A program made the translations under genes and the position numbers. Shown here in pieces: positions 22,790 to 35,670 of a DNA stretch of 58,168 nucleotides (the stretch's first letter is position 1; each line of letters starts with the position of its first letter). The DNA is taken from NCBI GenBank assembly GCA_051453625.1, contig JBOZIK010000001.1:74079556-74137723 (forward strand). Direction: 5' to 3'. Below the pieces are notes generated by a model that saw only the letters and a list, made by a program, of their open reading frames with translations, did not search any database and was not told where the DNA came from. Origin of the DNA: Welwitschia mirabilis (taxonomy: Eukaryota > Gnetophyta > Gnetopsida > Welwitschiales).

Positions 22790-23355
22790 CAAAGTTTGTA
22801 CGAGGTTTAGACTTTTTCAAAGCAGAAGCATGGCTGAGTGATGTTAAAAACATTATAGGTATGTTGGGATATGATGATTAATAAAAGGCTTTCTTAGCTA
22901 TTTATGTGTTATAAGTAGAAGCTAATCTATGGTGAAAAATAGAAATGACCATGTTAGGAAATCTAGAAATTTCATGGAGGATATTTAAGAACATATTTAA
23001 GAAGAGATATGTCATCAAGTTCTATATTCACTAGATGGTTACAAAATTCTATAATCTAAGACAAGTCCATAATGTGACCATAGCTTCTCATGAGTGTAAA
23101 TTTGTAGAATTATTAAGATATGTGTTCCATATGCATCTAGAAGAAGAAGCTAAAGTAAATATCTTTATTGATAGTCTTCTCCTTTTTATTACCACTAAAG
23201 TATCCATGTTTCAATATGAGAGTCCACTAGAGGCTATAGAAAAGAAAAAGATAGCAAAGAAAAATAGTGCTTTATCCATAAGTGGGGGTGATTTTCAAAT
23301 ACAAACAATTGTTATTAATTTTGAAAAATACAACATTATTTTGGATATGAATTGA
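22790..23355 (+). pseudogene. gag: Degenerate Ty3/gypsy gag (capsid region) of E1 copy B
   Basis: In translation, with several stops, the stretch at about 22826 reads EAWLSDVKNIIGMLGYDD. An IYVL.VEANLW segment and W.IFKNIFKKRYV follow. An open frame at 23035-23355 continues KFYNLRQ, then CKFVELLRYVFHM and EEEAKVNIFIDSL. This series matches the retrotransposon gag (capsid) order of plant chromovirus-type elements (WL..LE.IF...G; A.Y.L.G.A..WW; F..F...Y; F..L.Q...S..EY..KF.EL.RY.P). No zinc knuckle, protease, RT or integrase follows: only ~130 bp separate gag from the polypurine tract. The element is gag-only and was presumably mobilised by partners' enzymes. It is now non-functional. Confidence 0.75.
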
Positions 23356-23481
23356 TTAATGTAAAATATAGTAGTAATAAAATGTAAAATGTTAATACCC
23401 AAATATTTTTAAATCTCATAATATGTAGTTAGATGTTCTCAAGCTTTGTATATATCTTAATTCTTAGACTTGAATCTATCT

Positions 23482-23494
23482 AAGTGGGGAAGAA
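23482..23494 (+). other. Polypurine tract of E1 copy B
   Basis: AAGTGGGGAAGAA lies directly before the LTR start TGCCATATCC, the usual plant gypsy arrangement. Confidence 0.8.
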
Positions 23495-24342
23495 TGCCAT
23501 ATCCAATATTTTGTACACATTATTTACTTGAATATTAAGTATATTCAGCTTTTAGTTAAATGATAAATTATCTTTATTTAAATTCTTTATGAAACTAAGA
23601 TGTTATTTTAAAATTAACCTTAGTTTGTAATCTTTATAATTTACCATGAAAATAATAAAAATTATGTTAAAAGGGTTTTATGAAAAAATCTATCCAAACA
23701 TTTAAAATTATATAACCCCATTATGTAAGGAATTAAAATCACATGATAAAAGTAATAAATTTAAAATTTCAAGAAGACATAATAATATATTTTGCATCCT
23801 TTTTTACTCATTTAGATTTTAGGGAAATGTGATAGATGTACTATATTATGAATAAATGTTGTTTTTTTCCCTTGTATTATGTTATTGATAGCTTTTATGT
23901 ACTTTGAAATAGTTGAGAATTTAAATAAGTACATGTACTCTTACCTAGAATAAAGAATGATAAATAAGTATATTTACTCTACCATGTCTTTTATGTTCTT
24001 GAGATATGTAAGCACACTTTATTCATAGCATACTCATTGCTTTATTTACTAGAGTTAAAGATTTTTCTCATTGTGCTATATGCCACTTTTGAGATTTATG
24101 ATTTTTTTTATGCATATCTTGGATGAATTAAACTTACTTATAAGCCTATAAAAGATTAAAAAGAGCTAGCATGAGGAAATGATGCATGTAATTATACTTG
24201 CTAATTAAAGCAAGTAGATTACTCACCCTAGTTAGATGCATGAGTAATGAATATAATCTATTCTTGTACATTAATATCACTTATCCCACATATGAATGGT
24301 AAATCATGTGATCTTATGATCTTGAGCTATATGCCTTTGCTT

Positions 24343-24355
24343 GTCTATATATAGA
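24343..24355 (+). promoter_or_regulatory. TATA box of E1 LTR promoter (copy B)
   Basis: TCTATATATAGAT, upstream of the TTC/TC tract and at the same place as in copy A. Confidence 0.5.
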
Positions 24356-24410
24356 TATTATTTTTTCTCTTATACAAGTAGATAGTTTGCTTTTGTTTTA
24401 TACACATACA

Positions 24411-24467
24411 TTTCTTCTTCTTCTTCTTCTTCTACTTTTCCTCCTCTCTCTCTCTCTCTCTCTCTCT
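24411..24467 (+). repeat. (TTC)n and (TC)n microsatellite
   Basis: TTC triplets at 24411-24434, then TC dinucleotides at about 24443-24467. Equivalent to 204-277. Confidence 0.95.
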
Positions 24468-27189
24468 ATTTTGGAGCCTAGATCTTTGATGCTTAAAGCT
24501 AAGAAACTTTTGAGCTTGAATCTTCATCAATCTTCAACTATTAAGGTCTTACTAATCTTTCTAAGTAAACTCTTTACTCATATTATCTATATGATTTCTT
24601 TTTCTATTAGAATGATGTGATATTTTATTATAGAATTATTTATGGATTTTATGCAATTATATTATAAAATTTATTCCCTCCCATTAGCTCCCATCAAGAC
24701 ATTATATTGAGATATATCGGGGTCTCTTATGCTTGGTCATAAAGGATTACTAATGAATGATTCTAACCAAGTATCTAGGGGGTTTAGTATTAAAAAAAGG
24801 GGTATCCATTTTTATTTGAGAATTATTTTTTTTTTCCTATTATGCATCAAAAACATCTTATAATGGCAAAGTCTGATAATGAATATTCTCTTTAGGTTAG
24901 TATGCTTCCATGAAAAATATCAATGCTCATAGTAAATGGTTTTTTTTAATTGATTTGATTTTTCTTTTTACAATGATTTTTTAAATATTTAATTTATCTT
25001 TTTATAACTAACTAGATAGTATATCCATTATTTTATGAGTTTTAATTAAGTAGTTATAGAAGCTTTTACCATATTTTTGTTTTAACAAAAATTAAATTTC
25101 TAGAATAGAGGCTAGGATAAAAACGTCATATCTTATTAATTACTATATATAAATTAGTGAAATTGTTTCTATAAGTTTAGGATTATGTTATAAATAGGAA
25201 AATGTAAAAATAGTAATTTTTCTAATGAGTAATTATTTTTAATATATTTATTTGTAAAAGTACATTAAAAATAAATGTAAAAAATATTAATTGTAAAAAT
25301 GTAAGCCTAGGATTATGTCATAAAAATGAAATTGTAAAAATATTAATTTTTGTGATGAGTAGTTATTTTGCAAAAAATAATGTGTTAAAATACATTAGAA
25401 AATAAATTCAAAAATAGTAAGCAAGTAATTTATGTTTCTCTACCTGTCTGTCAACATATTTGAACACTTGAGTATTCTAATTATAGGATATTACATAATA
25501 TTTTTAAAACATCTTAAAACATTTAAAAATGCAAACTATTTTAAAAGTTATAATCCTTTTAGTGTAATGTGATAGGACCATTATTTTAGAAAATTTGACA
25601 GTTTTTAGACTTAAATGATAATGTTAGCAATAATACTTTTATAATTCCAAGATAGTTTTATATTCTACGGAATTTATTATTTATAATTTAGTTTTTTCTT
25701 CATAATTAATTAATTATTAATTTTAACTATGATATCTTCCTAGAGCTCAAAAATGTTATAATTAATGTTTAAAATAATAGAAAAATTATTACATAGAACT
25801 TTGTAGGAAAATTAGCTTTATAAAATGTGTTTCTATTAGTAGATTTATGTTAACTTACTTATAAATTATATTTAATTATAAAAATTCCTTTTTCACACTT
25901 TTTCTTTATCTTACTTTGAATGTGCATGCTTATAAGTGACATAAGTAGTCTCTAGCTTATCACTTATTTTTATTGACTTATAATATAGACATATGAAATC
26001 TTAAATAAATACTTATATCTTCATAATTATTCTTGAGCTATACCTTCCTTTTTTTTACCTTCTTTACATCAATTCATAGAGATTATCGTATGAGCGTGGA
26101 AGAGTGTTGCTAGGATTAGCCTAGCTCCAAGTATGTTTTAGTTTCTTTAAGTACATTATTTTATATTTTTATTATTATTAAAATAATAATAAAAATTATT
26201 TACTTTATTTAGATAGAAAATAATATTTCCTTTATCTAGATTTTTATTACTATAGTCTTGATAAAAATGTTTTTGTATGCTTGCTTTATTTTTATGGTTG
26301 TTTATACAAAATGAACTGAATTATGAATAGAATTATTAAATAATTTATTAAATATTCATATTAGTTAGAATTATTCACATGAATTTATATGTTGTATTTA
26401 CTAAATAGGACTAAATTAAGATAATTCTAATAATGTTCATTCCAATACTTAGGTTTCATCACTAATGTGGGTTGCATTGCCTTTTTCTTTTTTGGGTTAT
26501 AATATCCTTCTCAAAGTGGATTTAATCATTACTCTTTTATCCTACCATATAGGAACTTAATCTAACTTAATATCTTAAGTACTTCATGTCTATGAATCAT
26601 GTTACACCATTTATAGATGCTTCAAGGAATCAAGCATCATTTGTAAGCATGCATTCACCTCACATTCCACTGACCATCTGTATTACAAGTACATTGAGAT
26701 GAAGTGAAAGCCTATGAAGTTAAACTTAGACATATTTGTATCATTTATAACTTAAAATAGAACAAACTCATATCTAGAGGATGACTGGATATCAAATTTA
26801 AATGCCATTCATTGGAGTTGCAACTCCTATTATATTGGTTAGGTATTATTCTTAAAATTTATCCATCTATGTTGATAATAAATTTATATCTCCTAAACTA
26901 TTTATCAGATATCTTTTATATAATGAAAAGATAGGAAGAAATGGAGCACATAAACTTATGACATTGCTATTATTTATAAACCAAAATAACCTAAGAGTTA
27001 ATTATAGGTAAATATATGATATTAATATGATTTACCTTTCTTAGAATATAGAAATTCTAATTAAGGAGTAATTAGAATTCGATTATCGGTTTCACTATGT
27101 CTATCGGTAAAAATATTACAAAAGGAAGGAAGCCAAAAAAAAAAAAAAGAAAAAGAAAAAAAAGTGCTTAAAGATAAAAGAGAGCATCA

Positions 27190-29573
27190 AAGCATACATT
27201 TGTTAGATACCTTGGGACAAGATTAAATATATACTTAAGGCTAATACAATTACTAAAGAATTAATCTTGAGTTAAATTTAGTTTTTTAAAATTCTAAATT
27301 TATGGGTATGAGTATGTACATACCTCATGATGAGACATGGATTCTTAATATAGGTGCTACTTGTTACATGACTTATTGATGCAATTATTTTGATGACTTA
27401 TTTAAAGTACCAGGTGAGGTTTATTTGGTAGACAGAACTCTAGTTCCAATGTAAGGATATGGTTTAGTCATCCTTAACTTAATATTATTCTCTCTGTAGA
27501 CTCTTTCTAATGTTCTGTATGTGCATTCTTTAAGATCACATCTTTTATAGGTTTATACCTTGGTGTGAAAAATCACTTAATTTCTATCACAAAGCACTCA
27601 GTAAATATTTTTTTTATTATAATTAATAAATGGTTATGAAAGGATACATGTATGGAAATTCTTTTCATCTTTAAAGTTGTATCAAAATGTGAAAGACTAC
27701 TTACATAGTTTCTTAAGATAGATCTCTTTCTTGCTACTTTAGCAAGCTTAACTAAGACATCCTACTTCTCGCATAATGAATGTCATATGTAAGAATGGCC
27801 ATCAGCATCTTCTGTCTATTCCATGAGATTTTCCTTATGTGAAGCATGTATAAAAGGTAAAGCAACTAGATAATATTTCACACTAAGTGAGTGATGTATA
27901 AATCAAATGCTTCTTCTTATTCACAATGATCTATGTGGACCTATGCTAGTTTTTACTCTCCATGATTTTTATTATTTTATATCTTTTATTAATGACTATT
28001 TTTAATCACTTAGATAAATTTCATCAAGTTTAAATTTTAGATCTTAAACATTTTTAAGAAGTTTACAATTAAAGTGAAAAAGCAAGCTAATTATTGAATT
28101 AAGTTTTTTCACTCAGATAGTGGTGGTGATTATACATCTACTAAGTTTAAGGACTTTTTTACTTTTGAAAAAATTCATTATTTGAAGACCTTCCCTAGGA
28201 TACCTCAGTAAAATGGCATCACTAAGTACTTTAATCCCTAAACATGAATATGGTATGTTTCATGATGTGTTTTTAGTGGCTATAATACCTATCTTTAGGG
28301 TAAAGCATTGAATACCATTATGCATCTTAATAACTACATTGGTTAATACACTGAAAAAGAAGTATCTCCAACTAAGAAGTGTTATAGTTATAAGACCAAG
28401 TTATACCAATTTTGTATATTTGGTTATAAGTGCTATGTTCATATTACACATAAATATTTTAATAAATTTAGAGCACATGCTTGTATTAACATCTTTATGG
28501 GATATCTAACCAACTAGAAGGATCATTGAGTTTATCTTCTAAAGAATCATAAGATCATTATTTTTGATGATGTCATCTTTTTAAAGACTTCAAATAATGC
28601 TTTTCAACTTGGTCTTTCAAAGTTTCATCGTTCCTCTAACCTAATAACCATATTAGATGGTTAATATACTATAACTAAGGGGGAAGATTTAGCCACTAGT
28701 CTTGATCTAGTTTCTGATATTCATATTTATTCTTAAAAACCTATAGGAATTAAGTAATTTTATGCTCTAAGCAAACTTTATCATGGTTCTAGTAGTAATT
28801 TAGCTAGTTCTCCAACTAAATATGCTAACACTATCCAAAAATAACATTGACATAGTTAGCTATAATCTATTCTTTAATATGTTTATGATGATAAAAAGGA
28901 TTAGACTAGAACTAGACATAGCTTACATACAACTCATGATAATGATGTTAATGCACTTTATTTAACTTTTAATGGTAAATTAGCTTCTTTAAAATACATT
29001 ATTCTACATAATCTATGGGTTTAAGCAATGAAAGAAGAATACTATGCTCTTGTAGAAAATGATATATGGAAGTTGATCCATAAAATTAAGAAACTTATAT
29101 AGCATGAAATTATTATAAGAGTACATTATTTAATTGTAGAAAAAACTATTAATATCCTTACAAAATCATTTAGTTGAGAGACATTTTAGTGTTTTCAATC
29201 CAAGATCAGATTAACAATGAGTTAAGTCAAACTCATTTCTCTCTTATACATCATCAACTTCATTTGACTTATAAGTCTCTGATTGAAGTTACATCTAATC
29301 CTAGTACTATAGGATGTATGGTACAAATATGACCTAGTACTATGAGATGTGTAGTACATGTTTTGACCTAGCATTATGGTATCTGTGGTGCACATAATAA
29401 GCCTATCTACTATAGGATATGTAATACTAAATTGAATACTTATTTTATAAAGTAGGCTCTCACATGAAAACTCCTTTATGAAGTTTTTATTATAGGCCAC
29501 ATTTTTAAGGTTTTCTCCTAAGCACTCTAGTTTTCCCTTGGAAGAGAATGTATTCCCATTTTGAGTGGGAAAT
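27190..29573 (+). pseudogene. Ty1/copia polyprotein remnant with deleted RT
   Basis: Ordered copia motifs are visible in shifting frames. At 27338 WILNIGATCYMTY corresponds to the aspartic protease WI.DSGA..HMT, with the catalytic D replaced by N. At 27750-27860 there are GAG-pre-integrase/zinc remnants (LRHP...; CEACIKGK). At 27922 HNDLCGPM and at 28110 HSDSGGDY come from the integrase core (HSD..GP and RSDNGGEY). The post-integrase segment follows (about 28400-28620: YKCYVH, FDDVIF). At 29028 AMKEEYYALVENDIWKLI is the start of the reverse transcriptase domain. Almost immediately after, at about 29100-29215, comes the end of RNase H (VEKTINILTKSF). Nearly the whole RT and RNase H body is therefore deleted. 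Stops are many. Protease-integrase-RT order identifies copia rather than gypsy. No 5' LTR is seen. Confidence 0.85.
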
Positions 29574-29765
29574 TGATAAGATTTGTATATACCATGGACT
29601 CACACCTAGGGATTCATGAAAATGTTAGTGATGTGGTTTTCTATATAAGCAAGATCTTTGTTAAAATAAAGAACAAAGAATAAATTAAATTAATCTTTTG
29701 GAAATCTTGTGCTCTCTATTCTTCGCACTCTTATTTTCTATCAAGTAGTTTATGTTCCCATAATC
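29574..29765 (+). mobile_element. 3' LTR of the copia element (end approximate)
   Basis: TGAGTGGGAAAT (polypurine tract) is followed by TGATAAGATTTG, the typical copia LTR junction. A TATA box (TCTATATAAGCA) lies ~65 bp in and AATAAA-like signals follow. The short ~200 bp length is normal for copia. The right edge is uncertain. Confidence 0.6.
29638..29649 (+). promoter_or_regulatory. TATA box of the copia LTR
   Basis: TTCTATATAAGC within the LTR. Confidence 0.5.
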
Positions 29766-29789
29766 CATCATTTCCAAGCCTAAACATTA

Positions 29790-30239
29790 GATGAAAATAA
29801 TAATATAATAATAATGATAAATAAATTTAATTACATGAAATACATAACATGAGTAAATAATTCAAAAATATATAATAGCTATTTCATGATCAAGATAGAA
29901 TTGACAAAAAATGTATACCAAACTATAGTTAATTTTCAAAAGTAAGTGAAGTAATTGAATTCTAAACTATAAGAATAAAATAATATGCATAAGTGATAGT
30001 GAATTTTATAATTAACTTAATCTTTTAATTAATTTAGTAAAAGTAGCAACTACAAGTTAATCTTTAAATAAATTTTTAAAATAAATAAACATGCAAATAC
30101 TTAGTTTTATTATTATTATTATTATTATTTTTAATTATCAAAAACTAGAGTAACTTACTATTAAAAAATTTTCAATATTTAGTTATTCAACTAATTAACT
30201 AAGAAGCTTTTCTAACCTTAGGAAAATTTGAATGTAACA
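29790..30239 (-). mobile_element. LTR fragment of a minus-strand gypsy element (left edge unknown)
   Basis: The minus strand reads TTAAGGGGGAAAGAAT then TGTTACATTC, a polypurine-tract/LTR junction like that of E2 (GGAGAAATGTCGTGTTCC). The LTR body is A+T-rich and contains an ATT microsatellite (30108-30130). The other LTR was not found, so this could be a truncated relative of E2. Confidence 0.45.
30108..30130. repeat. (ATT)n microsatellite
   Basis: About eight ATT units. Confidence 0.9.
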
Positions 30240-30256
30240 ATTCTTTCCCCCTTAAG
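30240..30256 (-). other. Polypurine tract
   Basis: The minus strand reads TTAAGGGGGAAAGAAT at the LTR edge. Confidence 0.5.
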
Positions 30257-30686
30257 AGGTTTCCTTCTTAGAAGCTTACCATTAGATAGGTTTTCATTAC
30301 AATATGTAACTCATTAACTTTTATGTTACTTAACTTTTTAGTTGTCCTAATCACTGAACCTTGAAGAATTTAGTCATTATTTTCTAAAGTACATTTCTTC
30401 TTGATATTATATTTTTATTAGTTAAGTCTCTATAGTAAAATCTAAAAGAATGGTTACATTTGATTGAGAATAGCCTTAGTTCCACTAGAATATATATCAA
30501 TTAGAAAATAAAGGGGCATGAAAGAGATATTTGTTTTAGTTCTTCCTTTGATAGAATATCATATTTATTTGCATTTGTTTTGGTTCTTCCTCTAAAATAA
30601 TATAATATTTTTTTTGCATAAGTAATTGGATCGTTATCTATAACTAAAGCTACTTTCTTTTTATGATCTTTTTTCTTGACTTCTTA

Positions 30687-31170
30687 CTAGTTATTTTTTC
30701 CCACTTTTTTCTTTCTTTTGCATTTTTCTATTATATGTTCATTTTCACCATACTTTGAACATTGCAATAGAGTATTTTTGATTTCTATGTTAAAAACCAA
30801 TTCCCCCCACATACTATTCAGGATTAGCTTTTTGGCTCTAAAGCTATTTGACCTTATGTAAATACATGTTCTAGCCATTGTTATGTTTGCCATTAAATCT
30901 ATATTCCTATCAAGTTTTAGAAAATATCCTAATAAATTATTAATTTTCTTGAAAAATGTTGATATTAAAATTAGGATCTTTTTAAAAATGATGGATTTAT
31001 CAAGAATGAAAGGGAATCATTTGGCTAGGGCTAAACCTCTACAGGAAAAAAATATGGCTCTCCTGTTAAAACCTTATTCATTTCTTCTCTAGAATTGAAA
31101 ATAAAATGTAATAATTCATCTATGATAGAGATTACATTCTAACTTGTAAAACATTTTGATCATATCACAT
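30687..31170 (-). pseudogene. LINE ORF1 fragment (DUF4283 + CCHC zinc knuckle)
   Basis: A 68-codon minus-strand frame at 30687-30893 reads MARTCIYI, then GELVFNIEI, then LQCSKYGENEHIIEKCKRKK. This resembles the plant LINE ORF1 pattern (ARVCVEIDL...; ..VEYE.L...C..CG..GH....C), with one knuckle cysteine lost and one or two extra residues in the GH loop. Upstream in minus-strand order (30890-31170) other frames give LLGYFLKLDRN and FYFQF...RRAIFF, compatible with the DUF4283 nucleic-acid-binding domain. No endonuclease or RT of a LINE is present, so it is a truncated piece. A gypsy gag knuckle is the main alternative. Confidence 0.5.
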
Positions 31171-32217
31171 ATATACTTTTTTTAATAAATAAGAGCCCTC
31201 CTAAGGATTAGAATTTGCCAATTATGATATTTCTAAAATGAGTCTCAAGATTATTTGAGTAGCTGATGGACATCTCTACATAGATGATATCTTCTTCATG
31301 CTTAAAACCAAACTCTAATTTTTAAAAACCCTGACATTTGCCTTCCCTTACTAAATACACATAAGATTTGATACTAGATGACTTTATTGCCATTAGAGAA
31401 CTAAGTCCCATTTCTAAAGACATGCTAAATATGCATTGCACCAAGGAAAAGAATACTAAAAATTAAAAACCACCTTCAAAAAGCCTCCAAAAAATTTCTT
31501 TCATGAAAGTTATAAAATAGGCAATACTTTAGTGCATGGAAGATGCACTAGAAGAAAAATTTTCCCTCCATTTAGTATCATGCACTTTGAAATCAAAATC
31601 CTAGCTTCATTTCTTTATTCATAATTTCATCCCTTTAGATGGGAAATAGATGTTTTTACTTTTACTTAAACAAAATCTAATGATTTTCAATGAATTATGA
31701 TGTGAGATCCTTATTCTATATTCCACCATAGGAAGAGACAATTAAATGAATAAATTTCCTATGTTATGATATAAAAATTCTATTTTGATAATTAGCTAAG
31801 CCTTATATGATACTTGAAACATAACTATTCCTTAACATAAATTTTAATTTTCATAACTCAAAGTAAGGAGAGTGTAACCACTAATAGAGGAGTAAGGAAC
31901 CATGAAGTAACTAATGCCCTAGTGGAATTCTTACAACTACTTAAGGTAGGAAACCATGGTGTTTATTTAATATTTTTAACATAAATATTTATACAAATAA
32001 CTCATCCTATAATGGAATATTTTGTCAATCCATCATAAAAAAAATAATGCATAATCTCCTATCTAATACTTATCCAAAAAATCTCTTATTTTAAATAGTA
32101 TTTATGATTATCTCCCACGGTATAAAAGATCAAACGTGTAGAATGAATCCCTAATAATTGACATGTTTTGTTATCTATTGTAGTTATGAATGAAGTGGGA
32201 GTATACTTTTATCTTTT
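31171..32217 (-). other. Probable 3' flank of ATH-B, interrupted by ATH-A
   Basis: No gene recognised. 31865-31970 (GTGTAACCACTAATAGAGGA onward) resembles 35150-35240 inside ATH-A (GTGCAACCACTATCAAAGAA onward). It is therefore likely the 3' non-coding part of a related element, fitting insertion of ATH-A into ATH-B. Confidence 0.45.
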
Positions 32218-32946
32218 TGTAATATGAATTTGTGCAATCCTAAAGTTATTAAGTAGATATTATAAACCACAAATACTTGCACAAGTATATACACTAGCAT
32301 AGACAAAGTTAATTTGAATGTCATAATCCATTAAAGGTACTAAGCTAGATGTTAGAGAATTGATTTCAATAAGGTATTTTATTATTTTTATTTAAGCAAA
32401 TGAAAATAGGAAATAATAAAAATGTAATACAAGATGAATGATTATGAAATAAAAATGGTTAAAATACAAGTGTAATGAATCTATTTGACTTCTAATCCTT
32501 CTATCACAAAGATCATCCCTTGTAACTTAAGTTAATTAGCAAGAGATATTACTTATTCCTAACCAACATTAGCTATAAGTTACATCAAACAGAATGTGCA
32601 ATTATGGAAATACAATATGAAATGAATGTAATACAAGATCTAAACTAATAATGTCAACCTTAACAAAGGTTGGTCTTATGATCTAGATGAACTATTAAGC
32701 TATCATAGAATTATAATCAATATAAATCATAAGATAGGTTTACATAATAGAAATGAAATAGTCCTTATATTAGTCTTGAGTTAACATCCATGTGCAAATA
32801 AAGTATTATCACCTCAATGGAGGACACTTAGCCCAATACTAAGGAAGACTTCTCTCTGTAACTATGGATAGATCTTCTACCATTTAATCTCCTATCACAA
32901 GACCTTTCAATATAAAAGATAAAATTGGGAGTGAAGGTAAGAGGGG

Positions 32947-32957
32947 TATTTATAGTT
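32947..32957 (-). promoter_or_regulatory. TATA box of the ATH-A 3' LTR
   Basis: The minus strand reads ACTATAAATAC. The equivalent in the 5' LTR is at 42402-42413. Confidence 0.55.
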
Positions 32958-33093
32958 TTACATTAAATATTCTATAAGAATAACATTAAAAGTTAGAAAA
33001 GAAACCCTAGTAACCTACATGGGGTGTGTGACCCTATTATAAAGATAATTCATTTCATTCATACAAAATAGGTGTCATCTTGATTATCATCTA

Positions 33094-33114
33094 GATATCA
33101 TTCGGGATGATATC
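33094..33114. repeat. Inverted repeat GATATCAT / ATGATATC in U3
   Basis: A perfect 8-bp stem around TCGGG. Confidence 0.9.
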
Positions 33115-33198
33115 CTATAATAAGATGTGAGTCATTAGTTTTTAGCTTCATAGTTATCCCCCTAGCTTTAGTCTAAGTTAGCATATTTGTCCTCCCAG

Positions 33199-33216
33199 AT
33201 GTCATCTAGATGACAT
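33199..33216. repeat. 18-bp perfect palindrome in U3
   Basis: ATGTCATCTAGATGACAT is identical to its reverse complement. Confidence 0.95.
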
Positions 33217-33462
33217 AGTAAATGATAGACTTCTTAAAGCTTGTAGCCAAGAGAAATCAACATCTTGCATCATTGTCTTATCTTCAAAGTGTTAAGTGTA
33301 AAAATTTATCTAAAGTATCTCTAAATATGCCCAAAATTATATGTTTGCATGATCATCGTATTGATTCTATATAATAATTATAATTCCATCTAAACTTAAT
33401 TAAATGTCTTGCAAAAGTACTTAAAATACCTCATCAAATACATACAATTTGACATCACAACA

Positions 33463-33477
33463 TAGCCCTCTACTTAA
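33463..33477 (-). other. Polypurine tract of ATH-A
   Basis: The minus strand reads TAAGTAGAGGGCTA directly before the LTR start TGTTGTGATG. Confidence 0.6.
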
Positions 33478-35670
33478 TCTTATTAGTCCTTGACAAAGTA
33501 AGTGATCCACTATATTTACAAGCCAAATTATCTAAGTTAAACCATAACTAGAAAAATGAAAATTAAGTTTATGAATTTTTATCATGTAGGATTACATATC
33601 AACAACTAGTGAATTTACATCTTGCCTTTGCAAAATATGTAATAATGTTGTTGTCCTGATTATCATCTGAATGACTATATGACCAACATGCTTAACAAAT
33701 TAGAATAAAAGTTAAGTTCTTGTAAACATGATCATCAGAAAAATTATCATACTAAAATATTTGTTAGCTTTTAATTTAAAACATTTTACACATTCTAAGA
33801 TAAAAATTTAATGTCATACATAAAAAAAGCATCAGAACATGTAACCATGATAACTTAGAAAACTAATGGTATTTATGCATAATTAAAGTAGTGATAACTT
33901 AAATTAATGTTTATAAATTAATTAGTAAGTTTAAAGAATAATCTATAATGGATAAATTAAAAAAATTATCATAACATTACTCTTCTTATCCCTTGCTTTG
34001 AAATATCTTGGATCACACCTATAAAAAAGTCCTATAAGTGTGCTACTGTGGCTTGTTAAATAATGTTCATTATGCAAATTATATAAGTAATATAAAATCA
34101 TATCCCAACTATCACATCATATATATGTATTATGAAAGCTTAAAATTGGTCCTTATAGTTAAAAATTTTGCTTAATATCTTAAAAATATGTCTTGTCCTC
34201 TTCATAGGTGAACTAAGACATCTCATATTATATTAGTGCAATATAAATCATTATTATTTACCTCATCATATGAACATCACACACGGAGTGATGCGCAAAA
34301 AAGAAAGTTTTTGAAAAAATAATAAAAACTAGGTAGGATTCGATAATTAAGGATTTTAAAAGTGAAGCCTCAGAAAGGGATTAGAAAATCTTAAAGATGG
34401 ACAAAAGTGAAGAATCATTCACAAAAATGATAATGGGAAATGAGTCAAATGTGAAAGAGACTCAAAGCAAGGTAAGAGGATAGGGTCATAATAATGCACC
34501 AAGTGGAAAGAAGAAATGCTTAAAAAAATCTGCAAATGTATTTGAACTCAATAGGTAAGTAGCAAGTCAAAACTTAAAAAAGAAATGAAAATATAAAGTA
34601 TTATTGTCATATGTTAAAAAGTGCTAAAAACATAATAACACTCATGGATAAATTCCTTGAGTGAAATCAAAAAGATAATAAAAAATAGTAAATGATTAAG
34701 TTCAAAATATTATGCCAAAAAAGTATACAAATAAATTTGAAATATTAAATAAAAAAACTAAGAAAAATACAAGGAAAATAAATAACTAAAAACATAAATA
34801 AGATTGTTTATTTAAGCTAAATTCTAACCTAATAAACTCCCTTGGTAAAAATCATAAAATCATCTAATTAATAATTCATGACATGATTTAAAACCTTATA
34901 AAGTACAACTTGAATAGGCAATGATTATGACGATGCTAAGAAAATCTAATGTTCATAATCAATGAACAATAATATTAAAAGTAGCTCAAAAATGGACTTA
35001 CCTACTCACACCCAAAAAGTACTCTAGAATTCAAAAAAGTAAAATTGTCATGTATAAGTACTATAGGCATAATAAGTCTAGAAAATAAGTAATTCATTTA
35101 ATTACATGAGGGACATCACTAATATTATAGCCTTCAAATTATTTATACGATGAGGAAGTGCAACCACTATCAAAGAAGTAAGGACTTATGAAGCATGGCC
35201 AATTGACCTCCTAGCGGAGTTATTATAGCTATCATATCATACTACGAAAGGTTCCTCTTAGGAAAATTTATTCCAGTGTGCTTGCAGTAGGACATTATTG
35301 TTTATTTTAAATAAAAGATAACTCTTTTTTTCTCTTTCTTTTTCTTCCTCCTTTTTTTTTGGAGTATTTAAAGTAAAATATTTCATGTGACTAAATACTC
35401 ATAAGGATAAGGATGAAGTAATGATATGAAAATAAGTGAGGGCACATCAAAATAACTAAATACTCATACCATTAAGAAAGAATACAAGAACCAAGATATC
35501 TTCATTTAAATTTAAGTTCATAGATGCATGAATGTATTAACATTGACTAAATCTAATATTATCACTTTAGAATGCATAAGTAAAAGATTATTAGTCATGG
35601 TAACTTCATAAAGTAGTTCATAAGTCAATTTAAATATGTTGGAATAATAGCATGATATCTATCCAAGGAA
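33478..35670 (-). other. ATH-A 3' non-coding region
   Basis: About 2.2 kb between integrase and the polypurine tract, with no recognisable frame. Athila elements can carry an additional 3' frame in this position. Nothing like it is readable here. A pyrimidine-rich patch lies at 35320-35360. Confidence 0.5.

Larger units (their letters stand above)
23495..27189 (+). mobile_element. 3' LTR of E1 copy B, full length
   Basis: It is 3.7 kb from TGCCATATCC to GAGAGCATCA. It is the reference copy for E1, aligning with 1-3320 plus 19164-19249 and with 19250-21566. The first ~0.85 kb is U3, and the TATA box and pyrimidine microsatellite mark the promoter. No coding content is seen. An LTR this long beside a <2 kb interior is unusual. 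Confidence 0.8.
32218..33462 (-). mobile_element. 3' LTR of ATH-A
   Basis: About 1.25 kb, alignable along its length with 41674-42864. Shared landmarks are ATGAATTTGTGCAATC, ATCAAATAGAATGTGCAA-like and CAATATAAATCATAAG-like blocks. It contains a TATA box and two palindromic hairpins in U3 (33199-33216 and 33094-33114). Confidence 0.85.

Noticed and set aside
29222-29500. 92-codon minus frame downstream of the copia RNase H
   Set aside because: It overlaps the copia 3' end on the opposite strand and has a repeated TAGTACTA(T/C) pattern but no domain; likely chance.
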